DNA of 64,000 nucleotides, from assembly GCF_015674855.1 (NCBI RefSeq), contig NZ_JADMLG010000017.1:78470-142469 (forward strand). Reading direction: 5' to 3'. The stretch comes from Nocardia bovistercoris (GTDB lineage: Bacteria > Actinomycetota > Actinomycetes > Mycobacteriales > Mycobacteriaceae). The translations under genes were made by a program, and so were the position numbers. Shown here in pieces: positions 1 through 8,580 of this stretch (position 1 is the stretch's first letter; each line of letters opens with the position of its first letter). The notes beneath the pieces are model-generated. The model did no database searches. It was given only the letters and a program-made list of their open reading frames with translations, and was not told the origin of the DNA.

Positions 1-100
1 GCTCGGGCTCGGTCGCCAGCACCCAGTCCGAGAACTGTTCGAGGTCGGCGAATTCCGCGGGCAGGACCGCGGTGGTGGTCTGGTCAGTTGGTGTTGCCAT
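1..100 (-). CDS. Rieske-oxygenase-associated small protein, partial
   Basis: Only the first 33 codons are in the window; the gene runs off the left edge. The ATG at 98-100 lies 17 nt inside the end of the Rieske oxygenase gene, so the two are translationally coupled. The visible N-terminus is acidic and contains the stretch PAEFADLEQFSDW followed by LATEPE. From memory, similar short proteins of unknown function sit next to Rieske oxygenase alpha subunits in mycobacteria and relatives; this is recall, not a search. No catalytic motif is visible. It may be an assembly or accessory partner of the oxygenase. Confidence 0.6.
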   Translation of the reverse strand, partial: MATPTDQTTTAVLPAEFADLEQFSDWVLATEPE

Positions 101-1352
101 TGCGGTACTCCTCGACGATGCGCTGGGCGGTCTTGTGCAGGTGGCGGAGCAGGACTTCCTGATCGTTGAGCGGGAAGTCGGTGACCTCGCGGGTGGCGAT
201 CATGGTCTGGGTGGCCTCGAGGGTGTTCGCGTCCTGGAGCGCGTACTCCTTGAAGGTCACCGCGGCCAGTTCCTGGGCCAGGCGCTGGCGGGCGTTCTTG
301 GCCGGCACGAAGTACAGGCTCGCCTCGAAGATGTGCTTGTCCACCGCGGTGGGCCAGTAGTGGTAGGTGAGGTACCAGCCCGGCGCCCAGAACAGCAGGG
401 ACATGTTCGGGAAGAACTCGAACTCGTCCACGCCCCAGGCGCGGTGGCGCGCCGGGTTGATGCCCTCGGGCAGCGGGTCGAGGCCATCGATGTCGGGCCG
501 GTCCCACGGGCCGAACAGGCCGCTGCGCAGTTCCCGTTCGATCGGCTTGACGATCGATGGGTCCTTCGGCGGCGCCATGCCGCCCCAGGAGGAGATCATC
601 GAGTGCGGGGCCTCGATGTCGTAGTGCAGCGCCTCGTAGCCGACCTCGACGAGCTTGTCGGCCTCGTCCTTGACCGCCTGCTTCTGGTGCAGCACCGGCG
701 CGTGGTAGAACTCGGCGAAGGCGTCGATGAACAGCTTCCAGTTGCTGCCGACCTCGGCCTTGTAGCTGTAGACCTCGGTCATCTCGTGGAACGGGTAGCC
801 GGTCAGGCCCTTGGCCAGCGGGCCGAGGTATTCGTCGAGCGGCTTCGCGTTCGGGTCGAGGTTGACGAAGATGAACCCTTCCCACACCTCGCAGCGCACC
901 GACTTGAGGCCGAACTTCGACTTGTCGAGGTCGAAGAACTCCTTCTCCTGCTGCACGAAGGTCAGCTCACCGTCGAGTTGGTAGCGCCACGCGTGGTACT
1001 TGCAGGTGAACTGGCGGCAGCTGCCCGAGGTCTCCTCGTTCGGGAAGTCGTCCCACACCAGCTTGTTGCCGCGGTGGCGGCAGATGTTGTGGAACGCGCG
1101 GACCACGTTGTCGTTGTCCTTGACGATGATCAGGGAAGTTCCGACGCAGGACAGTTCCTTGGTGAAGTAGCTGCCGACGCGGGGCAGCCGGTTGACCCGG
1201 CCGACGTTGAGCCAGCTCTTGCGGAAGATCGCCTGGCGCTCGTCCTCGTAGAAGGCGGGGTCGATGGAGTCGGTGTAGTCCACCGGCTCGGTGCCGAGTT
1301 CGGGGTAGTGCTGCGTCCAGCTGCCCGCAGCCGGCTTGGTGAATTTTGCCAA
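84..1352 (-). CDS. Rieske [2Fe-2S] ring-hydroxylating oxygenase, alpha subunit
   Basis: Predicted 422-residue terminal oxygenase that would hydroxylate or dihydroxylate an organic substrate with electrons from a ferredoxin. The N-terminal Rieske motif is clear: CRHRG followed by CKYHAW. The C-terminal catalytic domain contains a DAFAEFYHAPVLH-type mononuclear iron site (two His). The start chosen is TTG at 1352, seven bases after a GAAAGG ribosome binding site. No beta subunit is present, so it is probably a homotrimer-type enzyme. It is transcribed divergently from the ABC importer across a region with a perfect GAGAAT-N3-ATTCTC palindrome, so oxygenase and uptake system may be co-induced. 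No reductase gene is adjacent. Confidence 0.9.
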   Translation of the reverse strand: MAKFTKPAAGSWTQHYPELGTEPVDYTDSIDPAFYEDERQAIFRKSWLNVGRVNRLPRVGSYFTKELSCVGTSLIIVKDNDNVVRAFHNICRHRGNKLVWDDFPNEETSGSCRQFTCKYHAWRYQLDGELTFVQQEKEFFDLDKSKFGLKSVRCEVWEGFIFVNLDPNAKPLDEYLGPLAKGLTGYPFHEMTEVYSYKAEVGSNWKLFIDAFAEFYHAPVLHQKQAVKDEADKLVEVGYEALHYDIEAPHSMISSWGGMAPPKDPSIVKPIERELRSGLFGPWDRPDIDGLDPLPEGINPARHRAWGVDEFEFFPNMSLLFWAPGWYLTYHYWPTAVDKHIFEASLYFVPAKNARQRLAQELAAVTFKEYALQDANTLEATQTMIATREVTDFPLNDQEVLLRHLHKTAQRIVEEYRNGNTN

Positions 1353-1742
1353 GGGATTACCTTTCGTGATCCAGCGTGTCCGCCGGAGTGTGGACGCCGT
1401 GGCCGGTGGGCGGTACGGCCACGACCGTCGGTGATCGCGCTAGTCGGCTCTCTCATAGGAGAATAGCATTCTCAAAAACCGCCACCAGATTTTCACGCGG
1501 GCACATCCCTGTCAATCGCCAGATCTGTCTCAGTCGGCGCCACGCCCGCACGCGGGGGCGGAACCATGGGCGGCGAGCTGTGTAGATGGCGCTCTCCCAA
1601 AATCTGATATTGATTATCCAAATCTGAGAAGATAGTTTCCCTGAAGACGAAAAGCGCAGGCACGGGCCGTGGGATGACAGAAGTTCGCCCAACCGCTCCC
1701 GACGTCGCGTACGGGCGCTGGAGCCCACGGAGGAGGAAACAC
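1353..1742. promoter_or_regulatory. Divergent promoter region between Rieske gene and ABC importer
   Basis: These 390 bases hold no convincing gene. They contain the perfect operator-like palindrome at 1459-1473 and, nearer the importer, an AT-rich tract with two direct repeats, CCAAAATCTGA at 1597-1607 and CCAAATCTGA at 1618-1627. The repeats are about 21 bp apart, two helical turns, as expected for an activator or RNA polymerase contact region. The importer's ribosome site AGGAGG is at 1731-1736. Confidence 0.55.
1459..1473. promoter_or_regulatory. Operator-like palindrome, GAGAAT-AGC-ATTCTC
   Basis: Perfect 6-3-6 inverted repeat between the divergent Rieske gene and importer. An identical-arm copy is at 40438-40452 and variants are at 51561, 51582, 55373 and 63772. 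Its size and symmetry fit a TetR-family dimer. The best candidate regulator is the TetR protein encoded at 51623-52273, whose own divergent promoter carries two variant sites. That assignment is inference. Confidence 0.65.
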
Positions 1743-3128
1743 GTGAGACCGCAGCGAATAGTCGTTGCCCTGATGGCGATCGCCCTGCTGGTCGCCGGTT
1801 GTGGACGCGACAGCGGATCGACCGGCACCGAGGAGACCGGTGGCGGCGGATCGACCCCCGCCGCCTCGGGCAACTTCGGAGACCTGACCGGCGTCTGCAA
1901 GCCGGGCAACGCCAAGAGCGCGTCGGCCCAAGGCGTCACCGGCAGCGAGATCGAGGTCGGGCTGGTCTCCGACATCGGATTCACCAAGAACCCGGACTTC
2001 GTCGACGCGGCGAAGGTGTTCACCTCGTGGTGCAACGCCGCGGGCGGGATCAACGGCCGCAAGATCGTCACCAACCTGCGCGACACCAAGCTCACCGAGG
2101 TGCGCCAGCGCATGCTCGAGTCATGCCGTGAGGACTTCTTCCTGGTCGGCGGCGGCGCCGCGCTGGACGGACTCGGGGTCAAGGACCGGCTCGGCTGCCT
2201 GCTGCCGGAGTTCCCGGCCCAGGTCGCCCAGACCGCGAACACCGGGTCGGACCTGCAGCTGTCCTACGGCTCATCGGCCGCCGAGGGCGTGAATCCCTAC
2301 AGCGGATTCCAGGACTGGCTGATCAACGAGGCGTACCCGGGATCCAAGGGCTCGGTGGGCATGATCACCGGCGACTCCCCGATCACGAAGGTGATGGGGG
2401 ACAAGATGACCGAATCCCTCACCGCCGCGGGCGCGACCATCTCCTACAGCGACCTCTACCCGATCGCGGGCGTGTCGGACTGGACCCCGTACGCGCAGGC
2501 GATCAAGGCCAAGGGCGTGAAGGGTCTCATCTACTTCGGCGACTTCCGCTACCTCGCGAAGCTCGAGGACACCCTGACCAGCATGAACTACAAGCTGGAC
2601 TGGATCGACGCGAACGCCAACTCCTACAACCAGACCTTCCTCGACGGCGCCAAGTCCTCGCTGGGCACCCAGAACAACGTGCTCGACATGAGCGGCACCG
2701 CACCGCTGGACGCCGCGAACGTGCCCGCGATCAAGCAGTTGAAGGATCTGTTCGGGCAGTACGCCCCCGGCTCGCCGATCACCTTCCAGGTGCTGCGCGC
2801 GTTCCAGTCCTGGCTGCTGTTCGCCAAGTCCGCGACCAGCTGCGGCGACGACCTGACCCGCGCGTGCGTCTACAACGCGGCCAAGAAGGAGACCGCGTGG
2901 ACCGGCGGCGGCCTGCAGGCCCCGCTGGATCTGTCGCGGCCGCAGTCCGAGCAGACCCGGTGCTTCAACGTGCAGCAGGCGACCCCGGCCGGGTGGCAGA
3001 CCACGAACTTCACACCGAACACCAACGGCATCTTCCGGTGCGGGTTCACCGCCTACAAGTACACCCAGGACTTCGGCAAGGCGACGACTCTGGCCGATGT
3101 CGGCAAGAGCATCGATGATCTGAAATGA
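1743..3128 (+). CDS. ABC transporter substrate-binding lipoprotein, branched-chain amino acid type
   Basis: Extracytoplasmic binding protein of the LivK/Peripla_BP_6 type that delivers a ligand to the permease encoded next. GTG at 1743 is chosen because AGGAGG lies seven bases upstream and the protein then begins with a classic lipoprotein signal peptide ending LLVAGC (Cys20). A longer in-frame upstream extension would bury that signal. The mature protein has the periplasmic-binding-protein fold signature IEVGLVSDIG near its start. In catabolic clusters of actinobacteria such systems often carry aromatic or terpenoid acids rather than amino acids, so the ligand may be the pathway substrate. 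It is the first gene of a five-gene transporter operon. Confidence 0.88.
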   Translation: MRPQRIVVALMAIALLVAGCGRDSGSTGTEETGGGGSTPAASGNFGDLTGVCKPGNAKSASAQGVTGSEIEVGLVSDIGFTKNPDFVDAAKVFTSWCNAAGGINGRKIVTNLRDTKLTEVRQRMLESCREDFFLVGGGAALDGLGVKDRLGCLLPEFPAQVAQTANTGSDLQLSYGSSAAEGVNPYSGFQDWLINEAYPGSKGSVGMITGDSPITKVMGDKMTESLTAAGATISYSDLYPIAGVSDWTPYAQAIKAKGVKGLIYFGDFRYLAKLEDTLTSMNYKLDWIDANANSYNQTFLDGAKSSLGTQNNVLDMSGTAPLDAANVPAIKQLKDLFGQYAPGSPITFQVLRAFQSWLLFAKSATSCGDDLTRACVYNAAKKETAWTGGGLQAPLDLSRPQSEQTRCFNVQQATPAGWQTTNFTPNTNGIFRCGFTAYKYTQDFGKATTLADVGKSIDDLK

Positions 3129-3156
3129 GTGTTGATGTGAGGGAGCTTTCGCGCTG

Positions 3157-5280
3157 ATGGAGCAGTTCATCGCCTTCGGAGTCGTCGGTCTGAGCACCGC
3201 CGCGATCTACGCGATCATCGGCAGTGGCCTGGTGTTGACCTACACCACGACCGGCGTCTTCAACTTCGCGCACGGCGCGGCGGGAATGGTCTCGGCGTTC
3301 GTGTACTGGCAGATGACCATCGGGTGGGGCTGGCCGGTGCCGTTGGCGCTGGCCGCGGTGTTGCTGGTGTTCGCGCCGCTGTTCGGCGTGCTGTTCGCCA
3401 AGGCGCTCGCGCCGACGCAGGGGTTGGGCGACGCCGAGAAACTCGTGATGACCGTGGCGCTGCTCAGCGGTCTGATCGTGCTGGCCCGGTGGGTGTGGAA
3501 CCCGAACGAGGGACGCACCCTGCCTCGGTTCTTCGCCGAGCAGAAGCCGATCGACCTTGGCCCGGTGACCATCACCTGGCACCAGGCGTTGACGATGATC
3601 GTCGCGGTCGCGGTGGCGGTCGGGTTGCGGATCCTGTTGTTCCGCACCCGAACCGGCGCGGAGATGCGGGCGACGGTGGACGACCGGGCGCTGGTCGGGC
3701 TGACCGGCGCCGATCCCCGCCGCGCCAACCGGATCGCCTGGATCCTCGGCATCGAACTCGCCGCGATCGGCGGCATCCTGATCGCCCCCATGGTCGCGCT
3801 GGACGCGGCGCAACTGTCGCTGTTGATCGTGAGCGCCTACACGGCGGCGATCTTCGGCAGGTTGCGGAATCTGCCGATGGTGTTCGTCGGCGCGATTGTG
3901 GTCGGCCTGCTGGAGAGCTATCTGACCGGCTACCTGCCGCAGAACGACTACCTGCCCGGTTTGCGGCTCGCCGCGCCCGCGCTGCTGTTGTTCCTGGCGC
4001 TGTTGGTGTTCCCGCACGGGCGCCTGCGCGGCCGGGACCGCAAGCTGAGTCCGGTGCCGCTGCCGACGGTGAACGGTTCCATCGCCTTCGCGGTCGTGAT
4101 CGTGGTGGCGGGCCTGATGTTGGCGACCATGCTGACCGAGTCGGATCTGATCACCTACGGTGCGATGTTCGCCTGGGGCGTGATCGCGCTGTCCTATGTG
4201 CCGCTGCTGGGGTTCGCGGGCCAGATCTCGTTGTGCCAGTTGAGTTTGGCGGGCATCGGCGCCATCGCCTACGGTCATCTCGGCCCCAACGGCGAATGGT
4301 GGGCGCTGTTCGCGGCGATGGGCATCGCGGGCCTGGTCGGCATCGTGATCGCGGTACCGGCGCTGCGCCTGTCCGGCGTCTACATGGCGCTGGCGACAGC
4401 GGCGTTCGCGGTGATCCTGGATCGCTGGATCTTCACCCTGCCCTCGTTCGAGGTCGGCGGCGCCACGATCAAACTGTTCGACCAGGGCTCGGTGTCGATC
4501 GTCGGTCCCGATCTGTTCGGCTGGAAGATCGAAACCACCGCGGGCGTCACCGTTTTCGCGGCCGTCTGCCTGGCGCTGGCCGGACTGGCGGTGGCGGCGT
4601 TGCGGCGCAGCAAGTACGGACGCAGGCTCATCGCGTTGCGTGACAGCGAGGCCGCCTACGCCACGCTCGGCGGCAACCTGCTGGTCGCGAGGGTCTCGGT
4701 GTTCGCGCTGTCGGCGGCCATCGCCGGACTCGGCGGCGCGCTCTACGGCATGCAGGTCCAAGCCGTGGCCCCCGAACAGTTCAATCTCGTCGCGGGTCTG
4801 CCGATCTTCCTGATCGTGACCATCGCCGGGTTGGGCGCGGTGGGCGCGGGCATGTTCACCGGTGCGGTGTTCGCGGGCCCGTTGAACGTGATCCCGGTCC
4901 TGTGGCCGGGGTTGTCGAACCTGGCGCAGGTGTTGCCCGCGCTCGGCGGTGTCGCCTTCGGTGGCGGCGTGCTCAAGGAAGGCGCCATCGCCGCCATGCG
5001 CAAGGACTGGATCGCCACCTTCCGCGACCGTCTCGTGGCGCCGGTGCTCGTGCTCGTCGTGCTCGGACTGTGGGGTCTGCGCCTGATCGACGCGATCGAC
5101 GGTTGGGCGTTCACCGGTGGCGCGGTGCTGGCCGCGATAGGCGCGCGGGTCTGGCACGGCTACCGCACCCGTCCCGAACCGGACCCGTCGGTGGTGCCGG
5201 TGGAGTGGATGGGCGTGCGACAGCCGTGGAAATCCGAGGACAAGGAGGTGCTCGACCGTGCCGTCACTACTGGAAGTTGA
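3157..5280 (+). CDS. Fused LivH-LivM-type ABC permease
   Basis: A 707-residue membrane protein combining both permease halves that are separate in most branched-chain-type transporters. Residues about 1-290 form the LivH-like half (it starts MEQFIAFGVVGLS and contains NFAHGA). Residues about 300-620 form the LivM-like half (SLCQLSLAGIGAIAYGHLG and the VYMALATAAFAV segment). A further hydrophobic segment and a charged tail follow. ATG at 3157 has GAGGGAG upstream at 3139-3145. Its end overlaps the next ATPase gene by 23 bases. The fusion fixes permease stoichiometry at 1:1. Confidence 0.88.
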   Translation: MEQFIAFGVVGLSTAAIYAIIGSGLVLTYTTTGVFNFAHGAAGMVSAFVYWQMTIGWGWPVPLALAAVLLVFAPLFGVLFAKALAPTQGLGDAEKLVMTVALLSGLIVLARWVWNPNEGRTLPRFFAEQKPIDLGPVTITWHQALTMIVAVAVAVGLRILLFRTRTGAEMRATVDDRALVGLTGADPRRANRIAWILGIELAAIGGILIAPMVALDAAQLSLLIVSAYTAAIFGRLRNLPMVFVGAIVVGLLESYLTGYLPQNDYLPGLRLAAPALLLFLALLVFPHGRLRGRDRKLSPVPLPTVNGSIAFAVVIVVAGLMLATMLTESDLITYGAMFAWGVIALSYVPLLGFAGQISLCQLSLAGIGAIAYGHLGPNGEWWALFAAMGIAGLVGIVIAVPALRLSGVYMALATAAFAVILDRWIFTLPSFEVGGATIKLFDQGSVSIVGPDLFGWKIETTAGVTVFAAVCLALAGLAVAALRRSKYGRRLIALRDSEAAYATLGGNLLVARVSVFALSAAIAGLGGALYGMQVQAVAPEQFNLVAGLPIFLIVTIAGLGAVGAGMFTGAVFAGPLNVIPVLWPGLSNLAQVLPALGGVAFGGGVLKEGAIAAMRKDWIATFRDRLVAPVLVLVVLGLWGLRLIDAIDGWAFTGGAVLAAIGARVWHGYRTRPEPDPSVVPVEWMGVRQPWKSEDKEVLDRAVTTGS

Positions 5281-5971
5281 CGACGTCACCGTCGTGTTCG
5301 GCGGCAACCGGGCGCTGGACGGCGCCGGGCTGCGCGCCGAAGCGGGCGCGGTGACCGGGCTCATCGGACCCAACGGTGCGGGCAAGAGCACCTTCTTCGA
5401 CGTCGTGTGCGGTCTGCGCAAACCGACGACGGGCCGGGTCCACATCGGCGGCTCGGACGTCACCCGCCACGGTCCCGCGCGCCGCGCCAGGCACGGGTTG
5501 GCCCGCACGTTCCAGCGGCTGGAACTGTTCGGCAGGCTCTCGGTGCGTGACAACCTGCTGGTCGCGGCGGAGTTGGGACCGCATCGGCGCAAGGCGGCCG
5601 GTGTCGTCACCGACATCATCGACCGCCTCGAATTGCACCACGTCGCCGACCACTCCGCCGACGAACTGCCCACCGGCACAGCGCGTCTGGTCGAGGTGGG
5701 CCGGGCCATCGCGGCCAAGCCGAGCCTGATCCTGCTCGACGAGCCCGCGGCCGGTCTCGATCACACCGAGACCGAGCGTTTCGCGGCACTGCTGCGATCG
5801 CTGGCCGCCGACGGCGCCGCGGTACTGCTGGTCGAACACGACATGGGCCTGGTGATGAACGTCTGCGATCAGTTGTTCGTGCTGGATCTGGGCAAGATGA
5901 TCGCCTCGGGTCCGCCCGAGGTGATCCGCCGCGACCAAGCCGTACTCGCCGCGTACCTGGGGGAAGTATGA
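5258..5971 (+). CDS. ABC transporter ATPase, LivG type
   Basis: 237-residue cytoplasmic ATPase of the importer. Walker A is GPNGAGKST near residue 38, Walker B is LILLDEPAAGLD, and the switch histidine is in LLVEHDMGLV. The usual LSGGQ-like signature is degenerate (LPTGTARLVE), as is seen in some LivG proteins. The GTG start at 5258 is preceded by AAGGAGG at 5242-5248 and lies inside the permease gene. It ends with ATGA overlap to the second ATPase. Confidence 0.9.
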   Translation: MPSLLEVDDVTVVFGGNRALDGAGLRAEAGAVTGLIGPNGAGKSTFFDVVCGLRKPTTGRVHIGGSDVTRHGPARRARHGLARTFQRLELFGRLSVRDNLLVAAELGPHRRKAAGVVTDIIDRLELHHVADHSADELPTGTARLVEVGRAIAAKPSLILLDEPAAGLDHTETERFAALLRSLAADGAAVLLVEHDMGLVMNVCDQLFVLDLGKMIASGPPEVIRRDQAVLAAYLGEV

Positions 5972-6720
5972 CGAGCTCGGTCGAAACGAACACGCGGGCA
6001 ACGGCTTCGGATACCGCGCCGCTGCTGGCGCTGCGCGGGATCCGCGCCGCGTACGACGCCATCACCGTCCTGCACGGTGTCGACCTCGAGGTCGGCGCCG
6101 GTCAGGTGGTGGCGTTGCTCGGCCCCAACGGCGCGGGCAAGACCACCGCGTTGCAGGTGATCGCGGGCAACCACCCGGTGACCTCGGGACATCTGCTGCT
6201 CGGCGGCCGCGATGTCACCGGCGCCGACCCGCGCGACCTGGCACGGGCGGGAGTCTGTCTGATCCCCGAAGGTCGCGGGGTGTTCCCGAACCTGACCGTG
6301 CGCGACAACCTGCTGATGATGACCTTCACCGGCCGCACGCGCGCCGAGATCGAGGAGATCGCGTTCTCCCGGTTCCCGATTCTCGGCAAGCGCGCCAACC
6401 AGGTCGCGGGCACCATGTCCGGCGGTGAACAGCAGATGCTCGCGCTGGCCCGCGGGCTGGCCACCGATCCGGCGGTGCTGTTGCTCGACGAATTGTCGAT
6501 GGGCTTGGCGCCGTTGATCGTCGGGCAGCTCTACGACGAGGTCGCCGAGATCGCCCGCCACGGCGTCGCGGTGCTGGTGGTCGAGCAGTTCGCCGCGGCG
6601 GTCCTCGACATCGCCCACCACGCGGCGGTGTTGGTACGCGGGCGGGTGGTGCGCGACGGGCATCCCGACAGCGGTATCCGAAACGAATTGGCAGCACTCT
6701 ATCTAGGAAGTTCCACATGA
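5968..6720 (+). CDS. ABC transporter ATPase, LivF type
   Basis: Second ATPase (250 residues) of the heterodimeric importer engine. It shows GPNGAGKTT (Walker A), MSGGEQQMLALARGL (signature) and VLLLDELSMGLAP (Walker B). The start ATG at 5968 overlaps the stop of the LivG gene, and its own stop overlaps the next small membrane-protein gene, so the transporter genes form one tightly coupled transcript. Confidence 0.92.
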   Translation: MTSSVETNTRATASDTAPLLALRGIRAAYDAITVLHGVDLEVGAGQVVALLGPNGAGKTTALQVIAGNHPVTSGHLLLGGRDVTGADPRDLARAGVCLIPEGRGVFPNLTVRDNLLMMTFTGRTRAEIEEIAFSRFPILGKRANQVAGTMSGGEQQMLALARGLATDPAVLLLDELSMGLAPLIVGQLYDEVAEIARHGVAVLVVEQFAAAVLDIAHHAAVLVRGRVVRDGHPDSGIRNELAALYLGSST

Positions 6721-7109
6721 GCGACACTCGCGCGGACCGGTTCGTCCGCGAACTGCAAGCACTCAAGATCCCCGATCCCGCGGCGGGCCGCTCCGGCCTG
6801 TGGCTGCGGACCGGCATCGTGCTCATGGTCGGCGGCCTGGTCGTGGCGATCCTGGCCTACTTCATGTCGCACGGCACCACCAACCCGCTGACCCAGCGCG
6901 ACGCCATCACCCTCGCCCTCGGCGGCGTCGCCGCCAGCATCGTCGGCTCGGCGCTGTTCCTGCGCTACTCGCTGACCAACTTCCTGCGGTTCTGGCTGGC
7001 GCGCCAGTCCTTCGACCTCGACGCGCTCGGCGCGCGCGTGGCAGGAGAGGAGAACGGCGGGGTGGAGACCAACGGCAGCTACGACGGTGTGGCCGCCGCC
7101 GCTCGATGA
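6717..7109 (+). CDS. Small membrane protein linked to the ABC importer
   Basis: 130 residues; not recognised. Two hydrophobic segments are visible, about residues 30-50 (TGIVLMVGGLVVAILAYF) and 65-85 (TLALGGVAASIVGSALFLRY), with short charged termini. It starts by ATGA overlap with the LivF-type ATPase, which makes a role with the transporter, such as an accessory or regulatory subunit, the simplest reading. No enzymatic motif is visible. It ends the transporter block; a 277-base GC-rich spacer follows. Confidence 0.7.
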   Translation: MSDTRADRFVRELQALKIPDPAAGRSGLWLRTGIVLMVGGLVVAILAYFMSHGTTNPLTQRDAITLALGGVAASIVGSALFLRYSLTNFLRFWLARQSFDLDALGARVAGEENGGVETNGSYDGVAAAAR

Positions 7110-7386
7110 GATATTCCCGCGACACGACGTGACGCGGGCTCGATGAGATGACCCCCGGCCCGCGAGGGCGGGCGGTGACCGCGCTCCGGCGGCGAACTTC
7201 GCCGGAGTGTCATGACCCCCGGTGCGATGCCGCACCAGTGCGCGGCAGCGGCATGCGCTTCGCCTCGACTGGGGAGGCGCACGCGTGCCCGGACACCGGG
7301 CGGACGCGGTGCGTGCGGAACATCGGCCGCACGCACCGATGTCCGCCCCGGCACGGGGCGACACGAGACGAACTGGAGGTGCGGAT
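7110..7386 (+). promoter_or_regulatory. GC-rich leader with several hairpins before the beta-oxidation operon
   Basis: No gene is evident. Perfect inverted repeats are CTCCGGCG/CGCCGGAG (7184-7207), GCCCGG/CCGGGC (7287-7301), GCGTGCGG/CCGCACGC (7311-7334), ACATCGG/CCGATGT (7320-7342) and CCCCG/CGGGG (7346-7358). The third and fourth are mutually exclusive because they share bases. This could be a terminator plus attenuator-like leader for the operon that begins at 7387. No leader peptide or riboswitch class was recognised. Confidence 0.4.
7184..7207 (+). terminator. Possible hairpin terminator after transporter operon
   Basis: Perfect 8-bp stem CTCCGGCG/CGCCGGAG with an 8-base loop, 75 bases after the last transporter gene. 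It lacks a T-run, as is common in high-GC actinobacteria, so termination is only inferred. Confidence 0.4.
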
Positions 7387-8580
7387 ATGTCCGGCGAGGC
7401 AAATATCGACGGTATGAATTTCGAGCTGTCCGAGGATCAGGAGCTGATCCGCACATCGGTGGCGGAACTCTGCCGCAAATTCGACGACCAGTACTGGATG
7501 GAGAAGGACCGGGCGCACGAATTCCCGACCGAGTTCTACGAGGCCGTCGCGAGCGGCGGTTGGCTCGGCATCACGATTCCCGAGGAATACGGCGGGCACG
7601 GACTCGGCATCACCGAGGCCACCCTGCTGGCCGAGGAGGTCTCGCGCTCCGGCGGCGGCATGAACGCCGCGAGTTCGATCCACATGTCCATCTTCGGCAT
7701 GCACCCGGTGGTCGTGCACGGTTCCGAGGAACTCAAGCAACGCACCCTGCCCCGCGTCGCGAACGGCGACCTGCACGTCTGCTTCGGCGTCACCGAACCC
7801 GGTGCGGGACTCGACACTCCGCGCATCACCACCTTCGCCCGCCGCGACGGCGACCACTACGTGGTGAACGGCCGCAAGGTGTGGATCTCCAAAGCGCTGG
7901 AGTCGGAGAAGATCCTGCTGCTCACCAGGACCACGCCCTACGACCAGGTCACCAAGAAGACCGACGGTATGACGCTGTTCCTCACCGACCTGAACCGCGA
8001 CCACGTCGACATCAGGCCGATCGCGAAGATGGGTCGCAATGCCGTCAGTTCCAACGAGGTGTTCATCGACGATCTGCGCGTACCGGTGGCCGATCGCGTC
8101 GGCGAAGAAGGCCAGGGCTTCAAATACCTGCTCGACGGCCTGAATCCGGAACGCATGCTGATCGCCGCCGAAGCCCTCGGCCTCGGCCGGGTGTCGCTGG
8201 ACCGCGCGGTGCGCTACGCCAAGGAGCGGGTCGTCTTCGACCGCCCGATCGGCATGAACCAGGGCATCCAGTTCCCGCTGGCGGACTCGCTGGCCCGCCT
8301 CGACGCCGCCGAACTGATGCTGCGCAAGGCGACCTGGCGCTACGACAACGGGAAACCCTGTGGGCGCGAGGCCAATACGGCCAAGTACCTGTGCGCCGAC
8401 GCGGGCTTCGACGCCGCCGACCGGGCACTCCAGACCCACGGCGGGATGGGGTATTCCGAGGAATACCACGTCTCCCGCTACTTCCGGGAGGCGCGCGTCA
8501 TGCGCATCGCCCCGGTCAGCCAGGAAATGATTCTGAACTACCTGGGTTCGCACGCATTGGGATTGCCGAGGAGCTACTGA
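7387..8580 (+). CDS. Acyl-CoA dehydrogenase
   Basis: 397-residue flavoenzyme introducing an alpha,beta double bond into an acyl-CoA. The start ATG at 7387 is preceded by GGAGG at 7375-7379; upstream in-frame codons are leader sequence. The flavin-binding motif FGVTEPGAGLDT is at about residue 130, and the C-terminal segment MRIAPVSQEMIL occupies the region around the usual catalytic loop. The family is clear (N-terminal helical, middle beta and C-terminal helical domains). It leads a six-gene operon that contains all later beta-oxidation activities. TGATG overlap with the SDR gene follows. Confidence 0.9.
   Translation: MSGEANIDGMNFELSEDQELIRTSVAELCRKFDDQYWMEKDRAHEFPTEFYEAVASGGWLGITIPEEYGGHGLGITEATLLAEEVSRSGGGMNAASSIHMSIFGMHPVVVHGSEELKQRTLPRVANGDLHVCFGVTEPGAGLDTPRITTFARRDGDHYVVNGRKVWISKALESEKILLLTRTTPYDQVTKKTDGMTLFLTDLNRDHVDIRPIAKMGRNAVSSNEVFIDDLRVPVADRVGEEGQGFKYLLDGLNPERMLIAAEALGLGRVSLDRAVRYAKERVVFDRPIGMNQGIQFPLADSLARLDAAELMLRKATWRYDNGKPCGREANTAKYLCADAGFDAADRALQTHGGMGYSEEYHVSRYFREARVMRIAPVSQEMILNYLGSHALGLPRSY

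Noticed and set aside
3046..5718. Very long open frames antisense to the ABC permease and other genes
   Set aside because: High-GC third-position bias opens the opposite strand; composition (Arg, His, Gln, Asp rich) and lack of domains mark them as shadows.
7212..7386. Long N-terminal extension of the acyl-CoA dehydrogenase at 7387
   Set aside because: The extension is hairpin-rich leader, and a strong GGAGG with ATG at 7387 begins the known fold.
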